This document shows positions 35,924 through 45,157 of a stretch of DNA of 64,000 nucleotides, one piece after another. Position numbers and translations under genes: made by a program. The DNA is taken from positions 350,242-414,241 of the forward strand of contig NZ_JALJFG010000001.1 in NCBI RefSeq assembly GCF_023242475.1. The letters are read 5' to 3'. The stretch's first letter is position 1. Each line of letters opens with the position of its first letter. The notes under the pieces are model-generated. The model had not been told where the DNA came from. It searched no databases and saw only the letters and a list, made by a program, of their open reading frames with translations. This DNA is from Pseudomonas sp. MWU15-20650. GTDB taxonomy: Bacteria; Pseudomonadota; Gammaproteobacteria; Pseudomonadales; Pseudomonadaceae.

Positions 35924-36098
35924 GGGAAATATTCCGGAAAACTGTTGGCCAGCAGTGTATCACGCAGCGTCTATAGTCTTTTTCACGGCCTGGCGCGCAC
36001 GCTTTTCGCGCAGGCGGCCGGGCGACGGCGCACTGTTTTTGTGCGCATTGGCTCCGCCCAAAAGCCCCGAAGGTGGGCATGCGTGAGCAAAGGACTGA

Positions 36099-36683
<585 letters not shown>

Positions 36684-36718
36684 GCCGCCAAACCCCCAAC
36701 GCCCCAGGAGAAAACAAT

Positions 36719-38059
36719 ATGACTCTGCGTAAATTCGCAGGGCTAGGAGCCCTGTTGTCCCTCGTAATGCCGGCCTTGGCCCTGGCGGCGGACCCAGTCC
36801 CTGCTCCAGTCCTCAATTCCGGCGACACGGCGTGGATGCTTACATCCACCGCGCTGGTGCTGTTCATGACCATTCCGGGCCTGGCGCTGTTCTACGGCGG
36901 CATGGTGCGTTCCAAAAACATTCTTTCCGTGATGATGCAATGCTTTGCCATCACCGGCTTGATCACCATTCTGTGGTTTGTCTACGGCTACAGCATGGCG
37001 TTCGACACCACCGGTATGGAAGCAGGCGTCGTCAACCTCAACTCATTCGTGGGTGGCTTGTCCAAGCTGTTCCTGTCGGGCGTGACCCCAGCGAGCATTA
37101 CCGGCCCTGCGGCGCTGTTTCCCGAGGCGGTGTTCGTCACCTTCCAGATGACCTTCGCCATCATTACCCCTGCGCTGATCGTCGGTGCTTTCGCTGAGCG
37201 TATGAAATTCTCCGCGATGCTGATCTTCATGGGCGTCTGGTTCACTCTGGTCTACGCACCGATTGCCCATATGGTGTGGGGCGGCCCGGGTTCGTTGCTG
37301 GGCGACTGGGGCGTGCTGGACTTCGCAGGCGGCACCGTGGTGCATATCAACGCGGGTGTGGCCGGGCTGGTGGCGTGCCTTGTCCTCGGCAAGCGCAAAG
37401 GCTTCCCGACTACCCCGATGGCGCCTCACAACCTGGGTTACACCCTGGTCGGTGCTGCGATGTTGTGGGTCGGCTGGTTCGGCTTCAACGCGGGTTCCGC
37501 TGCTGCGGCCAACGGCACTGCCGGCATGGCGATGCTGGTGACCCAGATCGCTACCGCCGCTGCGGCGCTGGGCTGGATGTTCGCCGAGTGGATCACTCAC
37601 GGTAAACCAAGCGCATTGGGCATTGCCTCGGGTGTGGTGGCCGGTCTGGTTGCGATCACCCCGGCTGCTGGCACTGTAGGCCCGATGGGCGCACTGGTCA
37701 TCGGCCTGGCAGCCGGTGTGGTGTGCTTCTTCTGCGCCACGACGCTGAAACGCAAGCTGGGTTACGACGACTCCCTGGACGCCTTCGGCGTACACGGTAT
37801 CGGCGGTATCCTCGGCGCCATCCTGACCGGTGTGTTCGCTGCACCTTCGCTGGGCGGCTTCAACGCGGCGACCACTGATATCGCGGCGCAAGTCTGGATC
37901 CAGTGCAAAGGTGTCGGCTTCACCGTGATCTACACAGCGGTCGTGACCTTCATCATCCTCAAGGTGCTGGATATGGTCATGGGCCTGAGGGTGACCGACG
38001 AGGAAGAGGCCGTTGGCCTCGACCTGGCGCAACACAACGAGCGCGGCTACAACCTGTAA
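36719..38059 (+). CDS. amtB: Ammonium transporter AmtB
   Basis: The transporter has 446 residues: a cleavable signal peptide (to about residue 23, ALAADP) and eleven membrane helices. Signatures include LFYGGMVRSKN, the ammonium-transport motif DFAGGTVVHINAGVAGLVAC, and the twin pore histidines (H in VVHIN and in GVHGIGG). It conducts ammonium/ammonia across the inner membrane and is blocked by GlnK when nitrogen is plentiful. AGGAG lies 8 bases before the ATG; a strong terminator follows. Confidence 0.97.
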   Translation: MTLRKFAGLGALLSLVMPALALAADPVPAPVLNSGDTAWMLTSTALVLFMTIPGLALFYGGMVRSKNILSVMMQCFAITGLITILWFVYGYSMAFDTTGMEAGVVNLNSFVGGLSKLFLSGVTPASITGPAALFPEAVFVTFQMTFAIITPALIVGAFAERMKFSAMLIFMGVWFTLVYAPIAHMVWGGPGSLLGDWGVLDFAGGTVVHINAGVAGLVACLVLGKRKGFPTTPMAPHNLGYTLVGAAMLWVGWFGFNAGSAAAANGTAGMAMLVTQIATAAAALGWMFAEWITHGKPSALGIASGVVAGLVAITPAAGTVGPMGALVIGLAAGVVCFFCATTLKRKLGYDDSLDAFGVHGIGGILGAILTGVFAAPSLGGFNAATTDIAAQVWIQCKGVGFTVIYTAVVTFIILKVLDMVMGLRVTDEEEAVGLDLAQHNERGYNL

Positions 38060-38066
38060 GTACACG

Positions 38067-38100
38067 AAAAAAAGATGCCCGGCTTGCCGGGCATTTTTTT
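38067..38100 (+). terminator. Terminator after amtB
   Basis: ATGCCCGG and CCGGGCAT form a stem with a CTTG loop, between an A run and seven T residues. Confidence 0.93.
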
Positions 38101-38268
38101 GTCTGGCGTTTGTCTTTGGCTAAAGGTGTATGGGTTTTCTGTCGACTTTGTGATGGGATCCACACGGTGTTTTTAGGGATGCGAATGTCTTACAGGCACG
38201 TAGGCGTATTCGGCACTTTGTTTTTTCCCTGAGCGCGCTAGAATGCGCGCCGATGGGCGGAGAACTGT

Positions 38269-38694
38269 ATGTGGCAACAGACCCTGATTACCCTGCGGGC
38301 CAAGCCCCGGGGCTTTCACCTGGTAACGGATGAGTTGCTTGCCGGCTTGCCTGAATTGAAGGCTTGTCGCGTGGGCCTGTTGCATCTGTGGTTGCAGCAC
38401 ACCTCGGCTTCGTTGACCGTCAACGAGAATGCCGACCCGGCGGTTCGCCGTGACTTCGAGCGTTTCTTCAATGCGCTGGTGCCGCAAGGCATGGCGGGAT
38501 ATGAGCACAACGACGAAGGTCCGGACGATCTGCCGGCGCACTTCAAGGCCAGTCTCCTGGGCTGCCAGCTGAGTTTGCCGGTGAAGGCCGGCCGCTTGGC
38601 GATGGGAACTTGGCAAGGTGTTTATCTGGGCGAGCACCGTGAGCATGGCGGTGCTCGTAAAGTCCTCGCCACCTTGCACGGTGATGGGGCATAA
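38269..38694 (+). CDS. yjbQ: YjbQ/UPF0047 family protein
   Basis: The product has 141 residues with the UPF0047 signature: [20 protein letters not shown] and the C-terminal [13 protein letters not shown]. The family has a small beta barrel fold and low reported thiamin-phosphate-synthase activity; its cellular role is uncertain. It is a single gene between amtB and sutA, the usual Pseudomonas order. Confidence 0.9.
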   Translation: MWQQTLITLRAKPRGFHLVTDELLAGLPELKACRVGLLHLWLQHTSASLTVNENADPAVRRDFERFFNALVPQGMAGYEHNDEGPDDLPAHFKASLLGCQLSLPVKAGRLAMGTWQGVYLGEHREHGGARKVLATLHGDGA

Positions 38695-38796
38695 GCCACT
38701 GGTTATCTGGTGGATGTTGATTTTTTTCCAGCGACCTCGACAGAGGGTGAAGCTGGGCTATAACTAATCTGCTTTTCGCAAGTCATGAGGTAGAAC

Positions 38797-39123
38797 ATGA
38801 GCGACGATGATCTGGAAAACGACGAACTCGAAGTAGGTGACGAAGACGACACCGAAGAAGGTCTTGAAGCGGCGGCGGAAGACGTTGCTGATGACGATGG
38901 TGGCGATGATGCACCTGTTCCGGTGGCCAAAGGCAAAGCCAAGGCTGCTGTTTCGGTAGATGAACTACCGAGCGTTGAAGCCAAGAACAAAGAACGCGAT
39001 GCCCTGGCCCGTGCGATGGAAGAATTCCTCGCTAAAGGCGGCAAAGTGCAGGAAGTCGAGGCTAACGTGGTGGCAGATCCACCGAAGAAGCCGGATAACA
39101 AGTACGGCAGCCGACCTATCTGA
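38797..39123 (+). CDS. sutA: RNA polymerase-binding regulator SutA
   Basis: A 108-residue protein with a strongly acidic, disordered N-terminal half (SDDDLENDELEVGDEDD on), a central helix (NKERDALARAMEEFLAKGGK) and the C-terminal tail KPDNKYGSRPI. This matches SutA, a Pseudomonas factor that binds RNA polymerase and promotes transcription of rRNA and other genes during slow growth. It has its own terminator. Confidence 0.9.
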   Translation: MSDDDLENDELEVGDEDDTEEGLEAAAEDVADDDGGDDAPVPVAKGKAKAAVSVDELPSVEAKNKERDALARAMEEFLAKGGKVQEVEANVVADPPKKPDNKYGSRPI

Positions 39124-39144
39124 GGTTTGCCACCTGCTTGTAAG

Positions 39145-39172
39145 AAAAGCCCGCCGTCGCTGCGGGCTTTTT
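39145..39172 (+). terminator. Terminator after sutA
   Basis: AAAAGCCCGC and GCGGGCTTTTT form a stem with a seven-base loop and T run. Confidence 0.9.
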
Positions 39173-39242
39173 CATGCCGGATGATTTAGTTGAGCCAAAT
39201 GTGGAAGTGGGCAAGTCCTCTCCCACATTTTGATCTTCGGTG

Positions 39243-39938
39243 TTACTGCCAGCTGCGCAGCAACTCCGGCAGCTCAGCCAGGCTGCGAATCTCTGCATCC
39301 GGGCGCTTATCCGCATCCCAGGTCTTCCCCGTCGGGTTGAACCACACCGCACGAAGCCCCGCCTGCTGCGCCCCGGCAATGTCATCGCCAGGATGATCGC
39401 CAATATGCACCGCCGCGCTGGCCTCCACGCCGCCACGCTGCAGGGCTTCCTGAAACAGGCGCACATCCGGCTTGGCGATGCCGACGTCTTCGGCACGCAG
39501 GGCGAAGTGGAAGTAGTCCGCCAGCCCTACGCGCTGCACATCCGCGTTGCCGTTAGTGATGACGCCCAGTAGAAAGTGCCGGCTCAGTGCTTGAAGCATG
39601 GGTTCTGCTTCGGGAAATACGGTGAGTTGATGCCGCGCGTGAATGAACGCTTCGAAGCACACATCCGCCATTTCCGAGGCTTGCGGCTGAGGATAACCGG
39701 CCTCTTCAAAGGCCTGCATCAGCACCCGCTGGCGTAACAGGCTGATGCGGTATTTGAGCTCGGGATGACGCTCCAGAACCTGCTGGCGAAGGCGGGCGAA
39801 GTGCTCGAGGGGCAGGTCGCCCACCTTGGCGGCGTGGGTCGCCAGCCATTGGCGCATTGACGCTTCGGCGCTGATGATGACGGGAACGTTGTCCCAGAGG
39901 GTGTCGTCCAGGTCGAAAGTGATCAGCTTGATACTCAT
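39243..39938 (-). CDS. HAD-superfamily hydrolase (YigB-like)
   Basis: A hydrolase of 231 residues with motif [11 protein letters not shown], motif [13 protein letters not shown], the lysine region [10 protein letters not shown] and motif [15 protein letters not shown]. By position after xerC it corresponds to YigB, an FMN/PLP phosphatase in E. coli. The start is ATG 39938, overlapping the xerC stop (ATGA); a longer frame would only read through xerC. Confidence 0.92.
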   Translation of the reverse strand: MSIKLITFDLDDTLWDNVPVIISAEASMRQWLATHAAKVGDLPLEHFARLRQQVLERHPELKYRISLLRQRVLMQAFEEAGYPQPQASEMADVCFEAFIHARHQLTVFPEAEPMLQALSRHFLLGVITNGNADVQRVGLADYFHFALRAEDVGIAKPDVRLFQEALQRGGVEASAAVHIGDHPGDDIAGAQQAGLRAVWFNPTGKTWDADKRPDAEIRSLAELPELLRSWQ

Positions 39939-40834
39939 GAGTCGCCGCCCTTGATGCGTTTGGCCCGTGGATGGGCGCTGTCGTACACCGTTGCCAGGTG
40001 CTGGAAGTCGAGGTGGGTGTAGATCTGCGTGGTCTTGATATCGGAGTGGCCGAGCAATTCCTGTACGGCGCGCAGGTCCTGGGATGACTCCAGCATATGA
40101 CTGGCAAAGGAGTGCCGCAGCATATGCGGGTGCAGGTTCTGCCCAAGTTCGCGCTCGCCGGCCGCCTTGACTCTCAACTGAATGGCCCGCGGCCCCAAGC
40201 GTCGGCCTTGTTGGCTGATAAACACCGCGTCGTCCACCGGGTTGGCCAGGGCGCGCAGGGGCAACCAACGTTGCAAGGCTTCCCGGGCTTTCCTGCCCAC
40301 CGGCAGTACGCGGGTCTTGCTGCCTTTGCCGAGCACTTGCACCAGGCCGTCCGCCAAGTCCAACTGGTCGAGGTTCAGGCCAGTGAGCTCCGACAGGCGA
40401 AGGCCGGAGGAATAGAACAGTTCGAGGATCGCCTGGTCGCGATGGGCCAGGAAGTCATCCTCGACGGCGCCATCGAGCAGTTGCAGGGCCCGGTCGGTGT
40501 CGAGGGTCTTGGGCAGGCGCCGTTCGCCCTTGGGCGGGGCCAGGCCATTGGCCGGGTCGTGGTCGCACAAGCCTTCGCGGTTCAGGTAGTGGTAGAGGCC
40601 GCGCACCGCCGACAGCAGGCGAGACAGGCTGCGTGATGACTGACCTTGCTGGTGCAGCCGCGCGATCAGGCTGCGCAGGGCCTGGATATCCAGAGCCTTC
40701 CAGCTGGTGACGTGCTGTTTTTCACAGTAGGCCAGGACCTTGTTCAAGTCCCGCCGGTAGGCTTCCAGGGTATGCGGCGACACCTGGCGCTCATTGCGCA
40801 GGTGAGCGCAGTAAGCGTCCAGTTGCCGTTCCAT
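39935..40834 (-). CDS. xerC: Tyrosine recombinase XerC
   Basis: The recombinase has 299 residues with an N-terminal SAM-like core-binding domain ([20 protein letters not shown]) and the catalytic set R in [21 protein letters not shown] (H-x-x-R), and Y in TQIYTHLD. With XerD it resolves chromosome dimers at dif. It lies in the conserved lysA-dapF-DUF484-xerC-yigB cluster, with the next gene coupled by a four-base overlap. Confidence 0.96.
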   Translation of the reverse strand: MERQLDAYCAHLRNERQVSPHTLEAYRRDLNKVLAYCEKQHVTSWKALDIQALRSLIARLHQQGQSSRSLSRLLSAVRGLYHYLNREGLCDHDPANGLAPPKGERRLPKTLDTDRALQLLDGAVEDDFLAHRDQAILELFYSSGLRLSELTGLNLDQLDLADGLVQVLGKGSKTRVLPVGRKAREALQRWLPLRALANPVDDAVFISQQGRRLGPRAIQLRVKAAGERELGQNLHPHMLRHSFASHMLESSQDLRAVQELLGHSDIKTTQIYTHLDFQHLATVYDSAHPRAKRIKGGDS

Positions 40835-40836
40835 GG

Positions 40837-41553
40837 TCAGCGCACCGCGCGCAGGGCGGTGGTGAAGCGCGGCACGACACGGCCCAGCACTTCGGCGATG
40901 TAGGTCAGGAACAGCGTGCCCACCGAACTCTTGTAATGCGCAGGGTCCCGGCTGGCGATGGCCAGTACGCCGTGCAAGCCCTGATGGCTGAGGGCAACCA
41001 CGGCGGTAGAACCGATCTGCTTGCGCTGCTCGGCGCCAAACAGAAAGTCCAGTTCGTGCTCGCGCAAGGTGCCGCTGATGGTCTTGCCTTCGGAAAGCAG
41101 GCCGCCGATGGCAGTCTGCGCTTCGCCGCCGCTGACCCAGCGTCCCACGGGCATCGGGTTGTCGCTGATCAGGATCAGGCTGACAAAGGGCACCTGGAAA
41201 TCCTGGCGCAGGCTGTCTTCTACAGCAATCACCGTCTCTTCCAGGCTGCTGGCGTCCATCAGTGTCAGAATCAGGCGGCGAGTTTTGTCGAACAGGCGAT
41301 CGTTGTCGCGGGCCACGTCCATCAGGTGGGAAAGCCGATGGCGCATTTCGATATTACGCTCGCGCAGGATCTTCATCTGCCGCTCCACCAGCGACACGGT
41401 ATCGCCGCGCTGGTGGGGGATACGCAGAGCCGGCAGCAGTTCTTCATGTTCGACGAAGAAGTCCGGATTAGCCTCAAGGTACGCCGCGACAGCAGCGGCC
41501 TCCAGACTTTCGCTCGGGGATGCTTCGGCGGGTACTTGAGGCTTATCGGTCAT
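40837..41553 (-). CDS. DUF484 family protein
   Basis: The 238-residue product has an N-terminal segment [20 protein letters not shown], a coiled coil around residues 55-85 and a GAF-like C-terminal domain. This is the DUF484 protein found between dapF and xerC in gammaproteobacteria. Function is unknown. It is two bases upstream of xerC, in one operon. Confidence 0.9.
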   Translation of the reverse strand: MTDKPQVPAEASPSESLEAAAVAAYLEANPDFFVEHEELLPALRIPHQRGDTVSLVERQMKILRERNIEMRHRLSHLMDVARDNDRLFDKTRRLILTLMDASSLEETVIAVEDSLRQDFQVPFVSLILISDNPMPVGRWVSGGEAQTAIGGLLSEGKTISGTLREHELDFLFGAEQRKQIGSTAVVALSHQGLHGVLAIASRDPAHYKSSVGTLFLTYIAEVLGRVVPRFTTALRAVR

Positions 41554-41566
41554 TAGCTTGGCTCAC

Positions 41567-42397
41567 TCATAGACGGACCTGTCCTTCGTATACGCGCGAG
41601 GCCGGCCCGGTCATCATTACCGGGTGGCCAGGGCCTGCCCATTCGATGGACAACCGTCCACCAGGCAGGTCGATCAGCAGCGGCGAATCCATCCACCCCT
41701 GGCTGATGGCGGCCACGGCAGCGGCGCAAGCACCGGTACCGCACGCCTGGGTTTCGCCGGCGCCGCGTTCCCATACGCGCAATTGCGCGCGGGTACGGTC
41801 GACCACCTGCAGGAACCCTACATTGACCCGTGCCGGAAAGCGCGGGTGATGTTCGATCTTCGGCCCCAGTTCATGGACGGGCGCGTTATTGATGTCGTTG
41901 ACCCGCAGCACGGCATGGGGGTTGCCCATCGACACGGCGGCGATATCCACCGTCTTGCCATCGACGTCCAGCGGGTAATGGGTCGCCTGCTCGGTGGCCT
42001 GGAACGGAATGTCCGCCGGTGCCAGGCGTGGCGCGCCCATGTTGACGCTGATCTGGCCGTCGCTGCGAATATCCAGCTCGATCACGCCGCTTTTGGTCTC
42101 GACGCGAATCTGGCGCTTGGCGGTCAGGCGCTTGTCCAGCACAAAGCGTGCGAAGCAGCGTGCACCGTTGCCGCACTGTTCCACTTCGGAACCGTCGGAG
42201 TTGAAGATCCGGTAACGGAAATCCACCTCCGGGTTGCTCGGTGCTTCAACCAGCAGCAGTTGGTCGAAGCCGATACCGGTGTGACGGTCGCCCCACTGTT
42301 TAGCGTGCTTGGGCAGAATGTGCGCGTGCTGGCTGACCAGGTCGAGGACCATGAAATCATTGCCCAGCCCGTGCATCTTGGTAAAACGCAGCAGCAT
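41567..42397 (-). CDS. dapF: Diaminopimelate epimerase
   Basis: The epimerase has 276 residues, converting LL- to meso-diaminopimelate for lysine and peptidoglycan. The two catalytic cysteines are in [13 protein letters not shown] and [11 protein letters not shown]. The N terminus [15 protein letters not shown] is typical. It is three bases downstream of lysA. Confidence 0.97.
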   Translation of the reverse strand: MLLRFTKMHGLGNDFMVLDLVSQHAHILPKHAKQWGDRHTGIGFDQLLLVEAPSNPEVDFRYRIFNSDGSEVEQCGNGARCFARFVLDKRLTAKRQIRVETKSGVIELDIRSDGQISVNMGAPRLAPADIPFQATEQATHYPLDVDGKTVDIAAVSMGNPHAVLRVNDINNAPVHELGPKIEHHPRFPARVNVGFLQVVDRTRAQLRVWERGAGETQACGTGACAAAVAAISQGWMDSPLLIDLPGGRLSIEWAGPGHPVMMTGPASRVYEGQVRL

Positions 42398-42400
42398 GGC

Positions 42401-43648
42401 TTACTCCGGCAGCAGGCTTTCGCCAGCATACAACTCGGCTACCGTCTCGCGGCGACGCACTTCAAACGCTTGATCATTGTCCACCAGCACCTCGGCGGCA
42501 CGGCCGCGGGTGTTGTAGTTGGAGCTCATGACAAACCCGTAGGCCCCGGCCGAATGCACGGCCAGCAGATCGCCCTCTTCCAGGGCCAACTGACGATCCT
42601 TGGCCAGGAAGTCGCCGGTCTCGCAGATCGGACCGACGATGTCGTAGTTGCGACCTTCACCAGTACGTGGCTTGACGGCAGTCACATCCATCCAGGCCTG
42701 GTACAGCGCCGGGCGGATCAGGTCGTTCATCGCCGCGTCGACGATGGCGAAATCCTTGTACTCGGTGTGCTTGAGGTACTCGACCTGGGTCAGCAATACG
42801 CTGGCGTTGGCGACGATATAACGGCCTGGCTCGAACATCAGGGTCAGGCCGCGGCCTTCGGTGCGCTCGCGCACGGCCTGGATGTAGTCGGCGATCTTTG
42901 GTGGTTCTTCATCGCGATAGCGCACGCCCACACCACCACCGAGGTCGATGTGTTGCAGGTAGATGCCGCACTCGCTAAGGCGGTCGGACAGCGCCAACAG
43001 GCGGTCGAGCGCATCCAGGAACGGTGGCAGGGTGGTCAGTTGCGAGCCGATATGGCAGTCGACACCCAGTACTTCCAGGTTCGGCAACTGTGCGGCACGG
43101 ATGTACACATCCTCGGCGTCGGCGATGGCGATGCCGAACTTGTTCTCTTTGAGACCGGTGGAAATGTACGGGTGGGTGCCGGCATCGACGTCCGGGTTGA
43201 CGCGCAGGGAGATCGGCGCGCGAACGCCCATCTCGGCGGCGACAACTTGCAGGCGCTCCAGCTCGTCGGTGGATTCGATGTTGAAGCAATGCACACCGAC
43301 TTCCAGCGCGCGGCGCATGTCTTCGCGGCTCTTGCCGACGCCGGAGAACACGATTTTTTCAGGCTTGCCACCGGCAGCCAGCACACGTTCCAGCTCGCCA
43401 CGGGAAACGATGTCGAAACCAGCGCCAAGGCGCGCCAGGACATTGAGTACACCCAGGTTGGAGTTGGCCTTGACCGCGTAGCACACCAGGTGTGGAACGC
43501 CGTTCAGTGGGTCGGTGAAGGAGCGGTATTGGGCTTCGATGTGCGCACGGGAGTACACATAGGTCGGGGTGCCGAAGCGCTCGGCAATCGCAGACAGCGC
43601 CACGCCTTCCGCGAACAGCTCGCCGTCCCGGTAGTTAAAAGCGTCCAT
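42401..43648 (-). CDS. lysA: Diaminopimelate decarboxylase
   Basis: The enzyme has 415 residues and is PLP dependent, the last step of lysine synthesis. The PLP lysine lies in CYAVKANSNLGVL, the substrate cysteine in GPICETGDF, and the glycine-rich motif in HIDLGGGVGVRY. Gene order lppL-lysA-dapF is conserved in Pseudomonas. Confidence 0.97.
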   Translation of the reverse strand: MDAFNYRDGELFAEGVALSAIAERFGTPTYVYSRAHIEAQYRSFTDPLNGVPHLVCYAVKANSNLGVLNVLARLGAGFDIVSRGELERVLAAGGKPEKIVFSGVGKSREDMRRALEVGVHCFNIESTDELERLQVVAAEMGVRAPISLRVNPDVDAGTHPYISTGLKENKFGIAIADAEDVYIRAAQLPNLEVLGVDCHIGSQLTTLPPFLDALDRLLALSDRLSECGIYLQHIDLGGGVGVRYRDEEPPKIADYIQAVRERTEGRGLTLMFEPGRYIVANASVLLTQVEYLKHTEYKDFAIVDAAMNDLIRPALYQAWMDVTAVKPRTGEGRNYDIVGPICETGDFLAKDRQLALEEGDLLAVHSAGAYGFVMSSNYNTRGRAAEVLVDNDQAFEVRRRETVAELYAGESLLPE

Positions 43649-43657
43649 GAGTTTCCC

Positions 43658-43819
43658 TTAGTAGGTGTCGTGCTTGTGCGCTTTGGTTTGCGACGTCTGC
43701 GCCTGGTCATTCGGGTCTTTGCTGTCGTCAGGCAGGTACAGCGGGCCTTTTTGACCACAGGCACTAACGAGGCAAGCGACCGCGACGAGCGCAGCAAGGG
43801 AAGAGATCAGGCGCTTCAT
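43658..43819 (-). CDS. lppL: Small lipoprotein LppL
   Basis: A 53-residue precursor with a basic start (MKRLISS), a hydrophobic signal and the lipobox VSAC at about residues 18-21, followed by [11 protein letters not shown] as in LptM/YifL-type lipoproteins, which help assemble the LptDE lipopolysaccharide translocon. It lies nine bases upstream of lysA. The gene is short and easily missed. Confidence 0.93.
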   Translation of the reverse strand: MKRLISSLAALVAVACLVSACGQKGPLYLPDDSKDPNDQAQTSQTKAHKHDTY

Positions 43820-44058
43820 GGCGAAATCCTTGAATATGCATTAATTGCGCCCGAGTATACCGACCACCTGCCAGCTTGCCTATGCGCCGGAATACCCGTC
43901 CGGCGGGGGTTTGCTGAGTATGTCGCGATTACGCCTACGCTAATTGAGGATATTTCACGCGGCTGCGGGTAATGAAATCGGTATCCTTTGCAATCATCAT
44001 GGCACGTCCGTATCGTGCGCCGCTTGAGCGTGACCAGACACTTTTCGAGGTTCCCACA

Positions 44059-44391
44059 ATGAGTTTGACCGAAGCCCGTTTTCACGACCTGGTGGATTCG
44101 ACCCAGCAGGCGCTGGAAGATATTTTCGACGACAGCGGCCTGGATGTGGACCTGGAAAACTCGGCTGGCGTGCTGACCGTAAAGTTCGAGAGCGGCCAGC
44201 AGCTGATCTTCAGTCGCCAGGAACCGCTACGTCAGTTGTGGCTGGCGGCGCGCTCCGGTGGCGTTCACTTCGACTACGACGAAGAAAGCGGCAAATGGCA
44301 GTGCGACAAGAGCGAAGAGTTGTTGGGCGAGATGCTCACACGTCTGGTCCAAGAATATACCGGCGCTGACCTGGACTTCGACGAGATCTGA
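44059..44391 (+). CDS. cyaY: Iron-sulfur cluster assembly protein CyaY (frataxin)
   Basis: A 110-residue frataxin with an acidic first helix (TQQALEDIFDDSGLDVDLEN), the strand VLTVKFESGQQLIFSRQEPL and GGVHFDYDEESGKWQC. It binds iron and modulates IscS. ATG 44059 is preferred to an upstream in-frame start at 43972 because GAGG lies 9 bases upstream and the family starts here. It is divergent from lppL. Confidence 0.94.
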   Translation: MSLTEARFHDLVDSTQQALEDIFDDSGLDVDLENSAGVLTVKFESGQQLIFSRQEPLRQLWLAARSGGVHFDYDEESGKWQCDKSEELLGEMLTRLVQEYTGADLDFDEI

Positions 44392-44393
44392 TC

Positions 44394-44612
44394 GTGACCC
44401 AGCCTGCTTCTGTACGCCCGCCCAAGCCGCTGTTCAGCAATGTCAGCCCGGCGGTGCCGTCACCTTGTATCAGTTTGTGTCGCCTGGACGAGCATAAAGT
44501 CTGCCTTGGCTGCTTCCGGCACGTGGAAGACATCCGCGAATGGCGCTCCGCCGACGATGCCCGGCGCCGGGTGATTTGCGTCGAGGCCGAACAGCGTCGG
44601 GCGCGCGCCTGA
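44394..44612 (+). CDS. DUF1289 family protein
   Basis: A 72-residue protein from GTG 44394, two bases after cyaY. The motif SPCISLCRLDEHKVCLGCFR with four conserved cysteines, then EIREW-like IREWRSADDARR, defines DUF1289 (YdhL-like), a probable metal-binding small protein of unknown function. Confidence 0.9.
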   Translation: MTQPASVRPPKPLFSNVSPAVPSPCISLCRLDEHKVCLGCFRHVEDIREWRSADDARRRVICVEAEQRRARA

Positions 44613-44680
44613 GGTCGTCTTGTTTATTTGTGACGCTGTGGTAGTGTCCGGGTACGCCTCAACTGATCGAGGCCCGTGAG

Positions 44681-44717
44681 AACCCCGCCTTTTTCTGGCG
44701 GGGTTTTGCTTTTTTGT
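44681..44717 (+). terminator. Hairpin terminator or attenuator upstream of rnk
   Basis: AACCCCGCC and GGCGGGGTT form a stem followed by TTGCTTTTTT, between the DUF1289 gene and rnk. It lies only 27 bases before the rnk start, so it may act as an attenuator. Confidence 0.8.
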
Positions 44718-44743
44718 GCAGAAAAAAGGAGTCTGCCTGAATC

Positions 44744-45157
44744 ATGACCACCGCACCGTCCATCATCCTCACCCGTCTTGACGTGCAGCGTCTGGAGCAA
44801 CTGATCGACCGCTTGGGCGACGAGTTTCCCGGCGTTGAAGCGTTGCAAGCCGAACTCGACCGCGCCGAAGATGTGGTTGGCCACGATGAAGTGCCTGCGG
44901 GTGTCGTGACCATGAACTCCAGCGTGCATTGCCGTGAGCAAAGCAGTGGCAAGGACTACCACCTGACCTTGGTTTATCCGAAGCACGCGAATGCCGACGA
45001 AGGAAAAATCTCGATCATGGCGCCAGTGGGCAGTGCCTTGCTCGGCCTGCAAGTGGGCCAGCACATCGATTGGCCTGCGCCGGGCGGCAAGACCCTCAAG
45101 CTTGAACTGCTCAGCGTTGAAGGCCAGCCCAAAGACGGCGGCGCTTTCCCCCTCTAA
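44744..45157 (+). CDS. rnk: Regulator of nucleoside diphosphate kinase (Rnk)
   Basis: A 137-residue GreA-related protein with an N-terminal short coiled coil (LEQLIDRLGDEFPGVEALQA) and the GreA C-terminal-like domain DYHLTLVYPKHANADEGKIS. Rnk binds RNA polymerase and affects nucleotide pools and, in P. aeruginosa, alginate production. It is convergent with cyaA; the genes overlap by four bases. Confidence 0.93.
   Translation: MTTAPSIILTRLDVQRLEQLIDRLGDEFPGVEALQAELDRAEDVVGHDEVPAGVVTMNSSVHCREQSSGKDYHLTLVYPKHANADEGKISIMAPVGSALLGLQVGQHIDWPAPGGKTLKLELLSVEGQPKDGGAFPL

Noticed and set aside
39939..40268. N-terminal extension of the HAD hydrolase frame
   Set aside because: It runs through xerC in another frame; the HAD motif I begins directly after ATG 39938.
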